DNA from: Puniceicoccaceae bacterium
GTDB taxonomy: Bacteria; Verrucomicrobiota; Verrucomicrobiia; Opitutales; JAFGAQ01
Length of the DNA: 64,000 nt
Assembly (NCBI GenBank): GCA_028285755.1
Contig: JANQOQ010000006.1
Coordinates: forward strand, 682,001-746,000
Reading direction: 5' to 3'
Of this stretch, positions 56,452-64,000 are shown one piece after another. The position numbers were made by a program, and so were the translations under genes. The stretch's first letter is position 1, and each line of letters opens with the position of its first letter. The notes beneath the pieces were generated by a model that was not told the DNA's origin, searched no databases, and saw only the letters and a list, made by a program, of their open reading frames with translations.

Positions 56452-58293
56452 ATGAGTGAATCAACTGTTCAAAAACACAATTTTGATGCTGATGTAAAGC
56501 AAGTGCTCGATATCGTGGTCAACGCACTGTATACCGATAAAGAGGTGTTTATCCGTGAGTTGGTTTCCAATGCCTCCGATGCACTTGAAAAGATCCGTCA
56601 TACGCAATTGCAGGAGAGTGAAATCTTTGATGACTCGCTGGAGCTGGAAGTCAATATCCAGACCGACGACACCGCCAATACGCTGACCATTCAGGACTTT
56701 GGTATCGGTATGGATGAAAACGACCTCACAGAAAACCTGGGGACGATCGCGCGCTCAGGATCCAAGGCATTTATGCAGGCCCTTAAGGAAAAGGGAGATG
56801 CTGCTGAGGTAATCGGCCAGTTTGGTGTGGGGTTCTACAGTGTGTTTATGGTTGCCGAGTCGGTAAAGGTTTACACCCGCTCGTGGAAGCCGGACGCAAA
56901 GGGATATCTATGGAGTTCTGACGGGAGTGGCGCCTATACCATCGAGGAAGTCGAGGGGCAGCGACGCGGAACCAAGATCATAATCACCCTAAAGGAGGAT
57001 GATAAGGAATTTGCCAAGGAAGAGCGGGTAAAGGGCATCATTCAACGCTACTCCAGCTATGTGCAGTATCCGGTCAATCTCAACGGGGAGAAGTTGAATA
57101 CAGTTCAGGCTATCTGGACACGCAACAAGAGCGAGATCACCGATGAGGAGTATCAGGAGTTTTATAAATTTCAGGCAAATGCCTGGGACGATGCGCGCTT
57201 TTGGCTGCATTTCTCAGCGGATGCACCGATTGACATCAAGTCCCTGCTGTTTGTTCCCACGGATAATCCTGAAAAGATGGGCTTCATGCATGCGGATCAT
57301 GATGTGGCGCTCTACTGTAAGAAGATCCTGATTGATCGTAAGCCGGATGGCCTGCTGCCGGAGTGGATGCGCTTCGTAAAGGGGGTTGTGGACTCTGCGG
57401 ATATCCCGCTGAATATCTCACGCGAATCGATGCAGGACAGTCAGCTCGTGCAGAAAATCGGCAAGGTGATCACCGGACGATTCATCAAGTTTCTTTCCGA
57501 GAAAGCCAAAAAAGATCCGGAAGCTTATACGGATTTCTGGCAGAATTTTGCCCACTACATCAAGGAAGGCATCACATCAGATTTTGAGAATAAGGAAAAA
57601 CTCTCAAAGCTCATCCGCTATGAATCATCACTCACCGAAACGGGCAAATTGACTTCGCTGGATGACTATATCTCCCGCTGCAAGGAAGAGCAGAAGGAGA
57701 TCTATTACCTGCTCGGTAATTCCCGTGAGGTGATTGAAAACGGTCCGTATCTGGAGGTCTTCAAAAGCAATAATATAGAGGTGCTCTACCTTTATGAAGG
57801 GGTGGATGAATTTGTGATGAGCCATATTGGCGAATACGAAGGGAAGAAACTCGTCTCAGCGGATTCTGAAGGGCTTGAGCTAGATGCCAGTGCGGCCCAG
57901 AGCGGCGAAAAGCTGAGTGATGAGGATGCAGGCTCGCTCGTGGAATGGCTGAAAACCACACTCGGTGAACGTGTAAGCGATGTAAAAGTCAGTAGTCGCT
58001 TAACGGATAATCCGGCGATTGTACTGAATAAGGACAAAATGATGACCGCGAATATGCGGCGCATTATGAAGGCGATGAATCAGGATATGCCTCAGGAGAC
58101 ACCCGTGCAGCTGGAGATTAACCCCGCTCATGCCCTGGTCAAAAAGCTAAGCACCCTTAAGGATAGCGAGCCGGAAATTGCGGGTCTCGTTGCGGAACAA
58201 ATGCTGGATAACTGCCGCATGAATGCAGGTGTGCTCGAAGACACGCAAGGCATGGTAAACCGCATTTACACCTTGCTTGAAAAACTGGGTTAA
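56452..58293 (+). CDS. htpG: Molecular chaperone HtpG (Hsp90)
   Basis: A 613-residue bacterial Hsp90. The N-terminal GHKL ATPase motifs are clear: LVSNASDALEKIR, DFGIGMDENDL and GQFGVGFYSVFM. The middle domain includes the catalytic-Arg region LNISRESMQDS. The C-terminal dimerisation domain is complete. Length is typical. Convergent with the HDOD gene, 4 bases apart, with no terminator seen between them. Confidence 0.96.
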   Translation: MSESTVQKHNFDADVKQVLDIVVNALYTDKEVFIRELVSNASDALEKIRHTQLQESEIFDDSLELEVNIQTDDTANTLTIQDFGIGMDENDLTENLGTIARSGSKAFMQALKEKGDAAEVIGQFGVGFYSVFMVAESVKVYTRSWKPDAKGYLWSSDGSGAYTIEEVEGQRRGTKIIITLKEDDKEFAKEERVKGIIQRYSSYVQYPVNLNGEKLNTVQAIWTRNKSEITDEEYQEFYKFQANAWDDARFWLHFSADAPIDIKSLLFVPTDNPEKMGFMHADHDVALYCKKILIDRKPDGLLPEWMRFVKGVVDSADIPLNISRESMQDSQLVQKIGKVITGRFIKFLSEKAKKDPEAYTDFWQNFAHYIKEGITSDFENKEKLSKLIRYESSLTETGKLTSLDDYISRCKEEQKEIYYLLGNSREVIENGPYLEVFKSNNIEVLYLYEGVDEFVMSHIGEYEGKKLVSADSEGLELDASAAQSGEKLSDEDAGSLVEWLKTTLGERVSDVKVSSRLTDNPAIVLNKDKMMTANMRRIMKAMNQDMPQETPVQLEINPAHALVKKLSTLKDSEPEIAGLVAEQMLDNCRMNAGVLEDTQGMVNRIYTLLEKLG

Positions 58294-58297
58294 ACGC

Positions 58298-59158
58298 TTA
58301 CTTCGCTAATTCGATAATACCCTTGGCAGTTTTCGAGAGATCGTGAACCGCTGTCAGGATCTGGGGGATATCATCGGTTTGCATGCCGATGGTCTCCCAC
58401 GCCTTATCGTAAAAGCTGATTGGGAATAGGTCGATGCCTGCTCCGATTCCCTGGTTCAGGCAAGCGAAATTAGCAAGGTGTACGATATATACGAGCTCCT
58501 TGCTTTTGTCTGGTGCGTTAATGGGGTCATTATAATGAACGGCAACATCCCGGACAATTTCAGGCAGATTCCATTCCGAAAATACATGTCCTGACGCTTG
58601 GGTGTGACTGACTCCGATTAAATCAATCTCAATCTCCCAGAGCTCCCGCTTGGCTTTTTTAACTTCCTTGATGATCTTCTCATACTCCGGAGTGAAATTT
58701 TGGGCCAAGAGCACAATTCCGATCTTGTGAAGCAGACCTGCGGTGTAGGTATGGTTACTGGGTTTCACCAGGTTACGTGCATTTTTCTCAATAATTTCGG
58801 ATGCAAAGGCCACGGCAAGCGAATGGAGCCAGAATTGCTGAAAATCCAAACCATTGACTGTGCGGAAATCTTTGATCAACGATACGGAAAGAACCATATC
58901 CCGGATGCGGGATATGCCTATGCGGCTAATGCCCTCTTCAATAGAAGAAACCGAGCCAGCGTATCCAAAAGCGACGGAGTTGGCGATTTTCAGGACACTT
59001 GCTGAGAGAGACAAATCCACTTTCACCAGATTTGCAACGTCGTAAGGATCTGCATAGATATCCTGAGTCAGTTGTATAATCTCCTGGATAATTGCCGGTA
59101 AAGGCGGGAGCTTACAACTGGTCAGCTTCTCGGTTATTTCTGCAGAGGGATCGGACAT
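58298..59158 (-). CDS. HDOD domain protein of the chemotaxis operon
   Basis: A 286-residue HDOD protein (LPPLPAIIQEIIQLTQD and VKVDLSLSASVLKIANSVAF at the N-terminus). At the place where the HDOD protein at 24239 has LLHDIG, this has LLHKIG, so the HD pair is lost and it is expected to act by binding. It is the last gene of the cheA-cheB-cheR-cheY operon, 8 bp after cheY, which suggests it relays chemosensory output or adapts it. Confidence 0.88.
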   Translation of the reverse strand: MSDPSAEITEKLTSCKLPPLPAIIQEIIQLTQDIYADPYDVANLVKVDLSLSASVLKIANSVAFGYAGSVSSIEEGISRIGISRIRDMVLSVSLIKDFRTVNGLDFQQFWLHSLAVAFASEIIEKNARNLVKPSNHTYTAGLLHKIGIVLLAQNFTPEYEKIIKEVKKAKRELWEIEIDLIGVSHTQASGHVFSEWNLPEIVRDVAVHYNDPINAPDKSKELVYIVHLANFACLNQGIGAGIDLFPISFYDKAWETIGMQTDDIPQILTAVHDLSKTAKGIIELAK

Positions 59159-59166
59159 TTATATAA

Positions 59167-59541
59167 TTAGAAAGCTTCGCCCAGGCATTGCATGATTTTG
59201 GACTCGAGGTCCTCCTGTGCAAAGGGTTTCACCAGGTAATTGGTAGCACCGGCAACCAAGGCTTTTTTAACATTTTCAGGATTCCCCTCACTGGTAACCA
59301 TCATCACCGGGATTTCCTTCCAGGCGTCATTGGTTTTGATGGTTTGAAGGAATTCGAGACCGGTCATACCGGGCATATTCCAGTCGAGGAGGATCATTGA
59401 GATTTCACTACCCTGCTCTTCAAGCACTTTAAGAGCATCGTTCCCATTGCGGGCCGTAACGGTTTCGGCACCGATGACGCTAGCTGCGTCAGATATAATG
59501 CGAAGCATCACTAGAGAGTCATCTACACTGAGTATTTTCAT
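59167..59541 (-). CDS. cheY: CheY-like response regulator
   Basis: A 124-residue single receiver domain. All active-site residues are present: acidic pocket VDDS, phospho-acceptor Asp in LLDWNMPG (about residue 54), Thr/Ser in MMVTSEG and Lys in LVKPF. It is the probable diffusible output of the CheA in the same operon, acting on the flagellar motor or on another target such as the HDOD protein. Confidence 0.93.
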   Translation of the reverse strand: MKILSVDDSLVMLRIISDAASVIGAETVTARNGNDALKVLEEQGSEISMILLDWNMPGMTGLEFLQTIKTNDAWKEIPVMMVTSEGNPENVKKALVAGATNYLVKPFAQEDLESKIMQCLGEAF

Positions 59542-59550
59542 CGTTCTGAT

Positions 59551-60390
59551 TTATTTCTTTTTATAATAGATTGCATTCTGCTGTTCAACCATATCGAAGC
59601 TAGTGGAATAACCTACTAAAGATTCGGAGGAACCCAACAAAAAGAACCCAGGCGGCTCCAGAATATTGTGTATTCTGGAAAAGAGCTCACGCTTAAATTT
59701 GTCTGAAAAGTATATGGCTACATTCCGGCAGAGCACAAAATCAAAGTTGCCGAGGTTTCGCGGGTGATCCTGGAGGTTAAACTTCTTAAAAGTGACCCGG
59801 TTCTTAATCTTATCGTCCAATAACCAAATCTTGCCAGCTTGCTTAAAATACTTGGCTTTATATTTATCGCTCATACCCCTAGACATGGCCAACTGGTTGT
59901 AGCGCCCCGCATTCGCAAGGAACAAAACACTGGGCGATATATCCGTCGCAAGGACACTAAATTGTTCCAGAGTTACCCCTTTGAGTTTGCCGGATGAGAT
60001 CATATCATCCAGCAACATGATAATCGAGTAAGGCTCCTGTCCCGTAGAGCTGGCAGCGCACCAGATACGGATCTTTTGCTTGCGATGTTCCCGCATGGAG
60101 TCCACGAGCTTGGGGAAGATGGAGTTTTCCATCAACGTCCACGGCTTGGAATCCCGAAACCAGTAGGTTTCATTGGTTGTCATCGCATCGATGATTTTAT
60201 CCCGAATTTTCCCACTGACATCCTTGGTGGCGTTATGATAGAACTCCGTAAAGTTTGCAGCGCCCAGTTCAACCATCAACCTGGATAACCGACTCTCAAG
60301 GAGGTAGGTTTTCTCTGGCTTTACTTCAATCTCACTGTGCTTAATAATGAAATCACGCAGTAGATTAAATTCATCGGTACTAATTGGCAT
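59551..60390 (-). CDS. cheR: Chemotaxis protein methyltransferase CheR
   Basis: A 279-residue CheR: an N-terminal helical domain and a SAM-dependent methyltransferase with NETYWFRDSKPW, WCAASSTGQEPYSI (SAM loop, where most relatives read STGEEPY) and FDFVLCRNVAIYFSD. It methylates chemoreceptor glutamates; no receptor is encoded in the window. It lies 5 bp after cheB and 9 bp before cheY. Confidence 0.94.
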   Translation of the reverse strand: MPISTDEFNLLRDFIIKHSEIEVKPEKTYLLESRLSRLMVELGAANFTEFYHNATKDVSGKIRDKIIDAMTTNETYWFRDSKPWTLMENSIFPKLVDSMREHRKQKIRIWCAASSTGQEPYSIIMLLDDMISSGKLKGVTLEQFSVLATDISPSVLFLANAGRYNQLAMSRGMSDKYKAKYFKQAGKIWLLDDKIKNRVTFKKFNLQDHPRNLGNFDFVLCRNVAIYFSDKFKRELFSRIHNILEPPGFFLLGSSESLVGYSTSFDMVEQQNAIYYKKK

Positions 60391-60395
60391 CTTTG

Positions 60396-61571
60396 TTAAG
60401 CAAGTTTACGTTTTAAAATAAGTTCTGAGATTCGATTGGCGATTTTGTCCAGGGGTATCACTTCATCCGCCAAGCCATGTTCAACAATGGCTTTAGGCAT
60501 ACCGTAAACCACACATGAATTTTCATCCTGAGCGATCGAATAGCTTTTGCCTTTACTTTTAATCGTCTCCACACCTTTGCAGCCATCTTCACCCATACCG
60601 GTAAGAATGATCGAGAGCACCTGGCCTTTAAATTTTTCCGCAACGGAATCGAAGCTGACATCAACCGAGGGTTTGCAGGAGTTCACGGGTTTTCCGTCAT
60701 CCATTTTCAAGCGATATTGTCCCAGGGCAGCAGTGGGTTCCAGCAGGGTATGCAGCCCACCCGGCGCGATGTAGTAAGTATCGTTGGAGAGTGTTTCCCC
60801 GTCTTCGGCTTCTTTGACTTTCAGTCCTGTTTTTCGGTGCAGGGAACCTGCGAGTGATGCCGTAAAAAATGCGGGCATATGCTGTACAATGAGTATGGGG
60901 CAGCCTATAGACTTAGGCATCATGGACAATAGTTTCTGCAGTGCATTAGGTCCTCCGGTGGATACCCCAATCACGATCAGAGAATTGGCTGCATTAAAAA
61001 GAATCGGCGTCGCACTGATTGGCTTAAGCGGTCTCGCAACAACCGGTTTAGGTGTTTCTACTGCAGGTTTAACCGAACGCCCGATTGCCGGTTTTGCAAT
61101 GCTTACACGTTTGCGGGTTTTAAGGATGCGAATGACCCGGGTAAGCCCATGAGTCAGAATCTGCATACTTTCATCCAGGCTTTTCCCTTTCGGTTTGGGA
61201 ATAAATTCGAGTGCGCCCAGTTCCAGTGCACGCAATGTGATGTCCGCATCCGCAGTTGTTACTCCACTTAACATCACAACGGCAGTGTCCGGGTAGAGCT
61301 TGAGGATTTTTTCGAGCGCCTCGACTCCGTCCATATTCGGCATCATAACATCCAACAAAACCAGGTCTGCCGGTTTTTCCTGCATTTTCTTCACGGCGAT
61401 GGCCCCGTCAGATGCAGTTGCGATGACCTCAGCATCTTCAATATTCTCTATCGCCATAGAGAGAATCTTGCGATACAGAGCGGTGTCATCTGCGATCAGC
61501 ACCTTCAGTCCGGCATTGGATTTAAGGGGTGTGAGTGAACGTTGATTTTGAGTTACAGTGGAGGGAATCAT
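60396..61571 (-). CDS. cheB: Protein-glutamate methylesterase CheB
   Basis: A 391-residue CheB: an N-terminal receiver domain (about residues 22-140, IADDT, phospho-acceptor in LLDVMMPNMDG), a Pro/Lys-rich linker and a C-terminal methylesterase with the catalytic Ser-His-Asp in GVSTGGP, VQHMPA and TGMGEDG. It demethylates or deamidates receptors on phosphorylation by CheA. The start overlaps the cheA stop by one base. Confidence 0.95.
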   Translation of the reverse strand: MIPSTVTQNQRSLTPLKSNAGLKVLIADDTALYRKILSMAIENIEDAEVIATASDGAIAVKKMQEKPADLVLLDVMMPNMDGVEALEKILKLYPDTAVVMLSGVTTADADITLRALELGALEFIPKPKGKSLDESMQILTHGLTRVIRILKTRKRVSIAKPAIGRSVKPAVETPKPVVARPLKPISATPILFNAANSLIVIGVSTGGPNALQKLLSMMPKSIGCPILIVQHMPAFFTASLAGSLHRKTGLKVKEAEDGETLSNDTYYIAPGGLHTLLEPTAALGQYRLKMDDGKPVNSCKPSVDVSFDSVAEKFKGQVLSIILTGMGEDGCKGVETIKSKGKSYSIAQDENSCVVYGMPKAIVEHGLADEVIPLDKIANRISELILKRKLA

Positions 61572-64000
61572 TAGAGGTGCGTGTTGGTCAACAAAGGTGT
61601 ATTCTTTTCAAAAACTTCCTTAATCGCATTTTGGGTGGATCGTTTGCTGAATTTCATCAGGAACTGATTAAAACCCGCTTCCTCAGATTTTTGTGCATTC
61701 ATTTGTTCATTTCTACCGGCAGTAGCGATAAAAGGGATTGCACTGAGACGCTCAGATTTCCGCGCTCGGGCGAGTAGCTCGAATCCATTCAAAGAGGGAA
61801 GCTCCAGCTCAGTGATCACCATGTGGTAATCCTTATCATTGAGCTTTTCCCATGCATCCAGGCCATTGCGGGCAAAATCCACTTCAGCAAATATATCCTG
61901 AAGGAAGGCCATCTGGATATTGCGGAAGAATGCGTTGTTCTCTACCAGCAACAGATTGAGGGTTTTGAAGTGCTCGAGTGTCTCAGTAACCTTGTAAGAA
62001 CGGGGGTCCACCGATTCAAAGAGGCTGTAGATATCGACTACGATCACCAGGGAGTCGGAAATAAAGGTACTTCCCAGGATCCCGGTGCCCCGGATTGTAT
62101 CACGGTCCAGATCAACTACCGTTTCGACCGTATCCACGATTTGAGTAGCAACGATGCCGATGGGGCGATCCACCAATTTAGGGATCAATACATACAGTTG
62201 CTCCGGAGAATTCTCGGGCGTGGCTACCGGCATGTGGTCATGCATGCGCACCAGTTCGATGGATTTTCCTCCCAGGTTCAGATACTCCTTTTCGCCAACC
62301 AGCTCGATGTCACTCATCTTAACCTTCTCAATACGGGCTACCGTAGAGAGGTTGATCGCAAAGAGCTCAAATCCTTCATTCTTAAAGAGCAGCAGAGATT
62401 CCATATCTTCGTTTTGAGTCGAAAGTGCTTCATCCGTTTCATCCATTGATTGCGCGTTCATATCCTCAAAGCTGAGATTTGCGATTTCAGTGATGCCTGC
62501 TATATCGATAATCATAGCGACTTTACCATCACCCATTATCGTAACCCCTGAATAACAAACCGCTTGTTTCAGATAAACACTCAGCGGTTTGACAGCGATT
62601 TCCTCACTATCGTAAAGCTCGTTTACAACAAGGCCGTATTGCTGATTATCCAGGTTCATCACCAATACATAACCGTCTTCTTCTTTGTCCTCAGCTTCAG
62701 AATCTGCAGCGGCATCCTCTTCGAGATCAAGCACTTCCCGCAAATCTATTAAGGTAAGCAGGGACTCGCGTAATCTTAGCACCCGGGTGCCTCGGACCAG
62801 CTCGGACTGGTTTTTACCTCCCAGGCGAACAACTTCTTCAAGATTGACCTGCGGAACTGCAAATTTGCGCTCACCGGCACCTACAATCATTGCAGGAATA
62901 ATCGCGAGGGTAAGGGGTAACTTCAAACTGATCTTAGTGCCTACACCGAGTTCGGACTCGATATCGATAAACCCTCCGAGTTTCTCGATGTTAGTGCGCA
63001 CCACATCCATGCCCACGCCTCTGCCGGAAACATCGCTAACCTGCTCAGCCGTTGAAAACCCGGGTAGGAAAATGATTCCAAATGCCTGTTTATCTGACAT
63101 TGTTTCGGCACTCTCCGGTGTGATCAGGCCTTTTTCGATTGCTTTTTTCTTCAGCTTTTCGGTGTTGAGGCCACGACCATCATCCATGATGTCGATAACT
63201 ACCTGCCCGCCAACGTGCCTTGCAACCAAACGCGCATGGCCTTCACGGGTTTTACCGGCAGCTTCCCGTTCATCCGGAGTTTCAATGCCGTGATCTGCTG
63301 TATTGCGGATCAGGTGAGTCAATGGATCGGACAATGCCTCGATAATCGATTTATCGAGCTCAACATCCTCCCCTTCAATCTCCAGCACGATTTCTTTACC
63401 CAGCTTGTTGGATAAATCGCGGATGATGCGGTGGAATTTACTTAAGATGATCGCCAGGGGCTGCAGGCGCGTCTGCATAACACGCTCATGCATGTCCGAC
63501 GTGATGAGATTCATGTTCTGGATAATACCTTCCAGACCGTTGACATCCTGCCCATACTTCTCAGCTACACGAACCAGCTGATTGCGGCTGAGCACCATCT
63601 CTCCCGCCAGGTTCATCAAATCGTTTAACAGGGAAACCGGCACGCGCACTGTTTCGTCCGCCTTTTTGCTCTTCTGTCGTGCCAAAGAGGTTTTTGCGGT
63701 TGCCGGTTCAGCAGAAGCTTCCTCTTTTTGAGGGGCTGCCGCTTCAACTTCTACCTCGGGCTCCGCCTGAGGGGCCGGCTCTTCTTCAATTTCCTCATCA
63801 ACGACCTCGAGGAAGACTTCCTCCGTGCGTGATGCCGGCATGTGAGTACCTGGATCTGACTTAATCCAACCTTTGAGTGCTTCCAGATCGATCTCGTGGA
63901 CCTGATCTTCGGGAATATCAAAGACACTGGTAATCATATCCGGCGAACCCATTACGGTGGTGAACAGGAATCGGCACTTGAGCTCAGCTTCGAGCGCATC
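61571..64000 (-). CDS. cheA: Hybrid chemotaxis kinase CheA, 5' end beyond window
   Basis: Partial: the frame is open to the right edge (809 residues visible), so the P1 Hpt domain is outside. Visible are the dimerisation helices (VRVPVSLLNDLMNLAGEMVL), the histidine kinase ATPase (DPLTHLIRNTADHGIE, MDDGRGLN, SGRGVGMDVVRTN), a first CheW-like domain, a second CheW-like domain, and a C-terminal receiver domain (about 120 residues). In that receiver the acidic pair is EN (LLLVENNAF) and the phospho-acceptor position is Glu (VITELELPSLNG), so it is probably not phosphorylated. The Ala/Glu-rich linker after the first 35 residues is low complexity. Confidence 0.93.
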   Translation of the reverse strand, partial: DALEAELKCRFLFTTVMGSPDMITSVFDIPEDQVHEIDLEALKGWIKSDPGTHMPASRTEEVFLEVVDEEIEEEPAPQAEPEVEVEAAAPQKEEASAEPATAKTSLARQKSKKADETVRVPVSLLNDLMNLAGEMVLSRNQLVRVAEKYGQDVNGLEGIIQNMNLITSDMHERVMQTRLQPLAIILSKFHRIIRDLSNKLGKEIVLEIEGEDVELDKSIIEALSDPLTHLIRNTADHGIETPDEREAAGKTREGHARLVARHVGGQVVIDIMDDGRGLNTEKLKKKAIEKGLITPESAETMSDKQAFGIIFLPGFSTAEQVSDVSGRGVGMDVVRTNIEKLGGFIDIESELGVGTKISLKLPLTLAIIPAMIVGAGERKFAVPQVNLEEVVRLGGKNQSELVRGTRVLRLRESLLTLIDLREVLDLEEDAAADSEAEDKEEDGYVLVMNLDNQQYGLVVNELYDSEEIAVKPLSVYLKQAVCYSGVTIMGDGKVAMIIDIAGITEIANLSFEDMNAQSMDETDEALSTQNEDMESLLLFKNEGFELFAINLSTVARIEKVKMSDIELVGEKEYLNLGGKSIELVRMHDHMPVATPENSPEQLYVLIPKLVDRPIGIVATQIVDTVETVVDLDRDTIRGTGILGSTFISDSLVIVVDIYSLFESVDPRSYKVTETLEHFKTLNLLLVENNAFFRNIQMAFLQDIFAEVDFARNGLDAWEKLNDKDYHMVITELELPSLNGFELLARARKSERLSAIPFIATAGRNEQMNAQKSEEAGFNQFLMKFSKRSTQNAIKEVFEKNTPLLTNTHL

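Noticed and set aside
61823..62449. A 208-codon open frame antisense to cheA
   Set aside because: The sense strand encodes conserved CheW and receiver domains; the antisense frame is explained by codon composition.
62685..63293. A 202-codon Ser/Arg-rich open frame antisense to cheA
   Set aside because: It overlies the kinase ATPase motifs, and its composition is that of an antisense translation.

Overview
The window looks like chromosomal DNA of a marine Verrucomicrobiota bacterium, most likely of the Opitutae. This is an inference from gene content, not a database match. The clues are an alternative complex III (ACIII) cluster, Tat-exported Gfo/Idh/MocA proteins, large TonB-dependent receptors, few Shine-Dalgarno sites, frequent 4-bp ATGA gene overlaps and moderate GC. 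No insertion sequence, prophage, CRISPR array or rRNA operon was seen. One tRNA is present (tRNA-Thr, anticodon TGT, minus strand).

Layout, left to right. 0-11 kb: a membrane protein of unknown function, a Tat-exported oxidoreductase, then a leftward operon of a TPR protein, ExbB/TolQ, ExbD/TolR, a secreted DUF4214-type protein, an M48 lipoprotein protease and a 5'-3' exonuclease, closed by a strong terminator. 11-15.5 kb: a CvpA-like protein, N-acetylglutamate synthase and oligopeptidase A. 15.6-22 kb: a TonB-dependent receptor, a probably very highly expressed secreted beta-helix protein, an esterase-like protein without an obvious nucleophile, and an MECR-like reductase. A perfect palindrome lies upstream of the receptor. 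22-31 kb: a GT-C-like membrane protein, an HDOD-CheD pair, TrmL, NAD synthase, HemL, RNase HIII and an ECF sigma factor with a membrane partner. 31.8-35.7 kb: a second Tat oxidoreductase, a lipoprotein serine protease, ComF, TruA and tRNA-Thr.

35.7-48.8 kb is one long leftward respiratory operon: ActA-ActB-ActC-ActD-ActE-ActF, a 94-residue membrane protein, CcoS, CcoN, CcoO, a membrane-anchored monoheme cytochrome c and a SulP transporter. Electrons would pass from quinol through ACIII and its cytochromes directly to a cbb3-type oxidase that has no diheme CcoP here.

48.8-53.4 kb is the candidate replication origin. It holds a coiled-coil/HTH protein, a PIG-L deacetylase, and then an AT-rich region with DnaA boxes and two kinds of direct repeat ahead of dnaA. 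dnaA overlaps a small conserved-looking gene by one base. The remainder carries an alpha/beta hydrolase, ligA, htpG and a leftward chemotaxis operon (cheA, running off the right edge, cheB, cheR, cheY, HDOD). CheA ends in a receiver domain whose phospho-acceptor Asp appears to be Glu.

The best candidates for undescribed biology are the TPR-ExbB-ExbD-DUF4214 operon, the origin-proximal pair of small DNA-binding-like proteins, and the ACIII-cbb3 operon with an unassigned 94-residue subunit.
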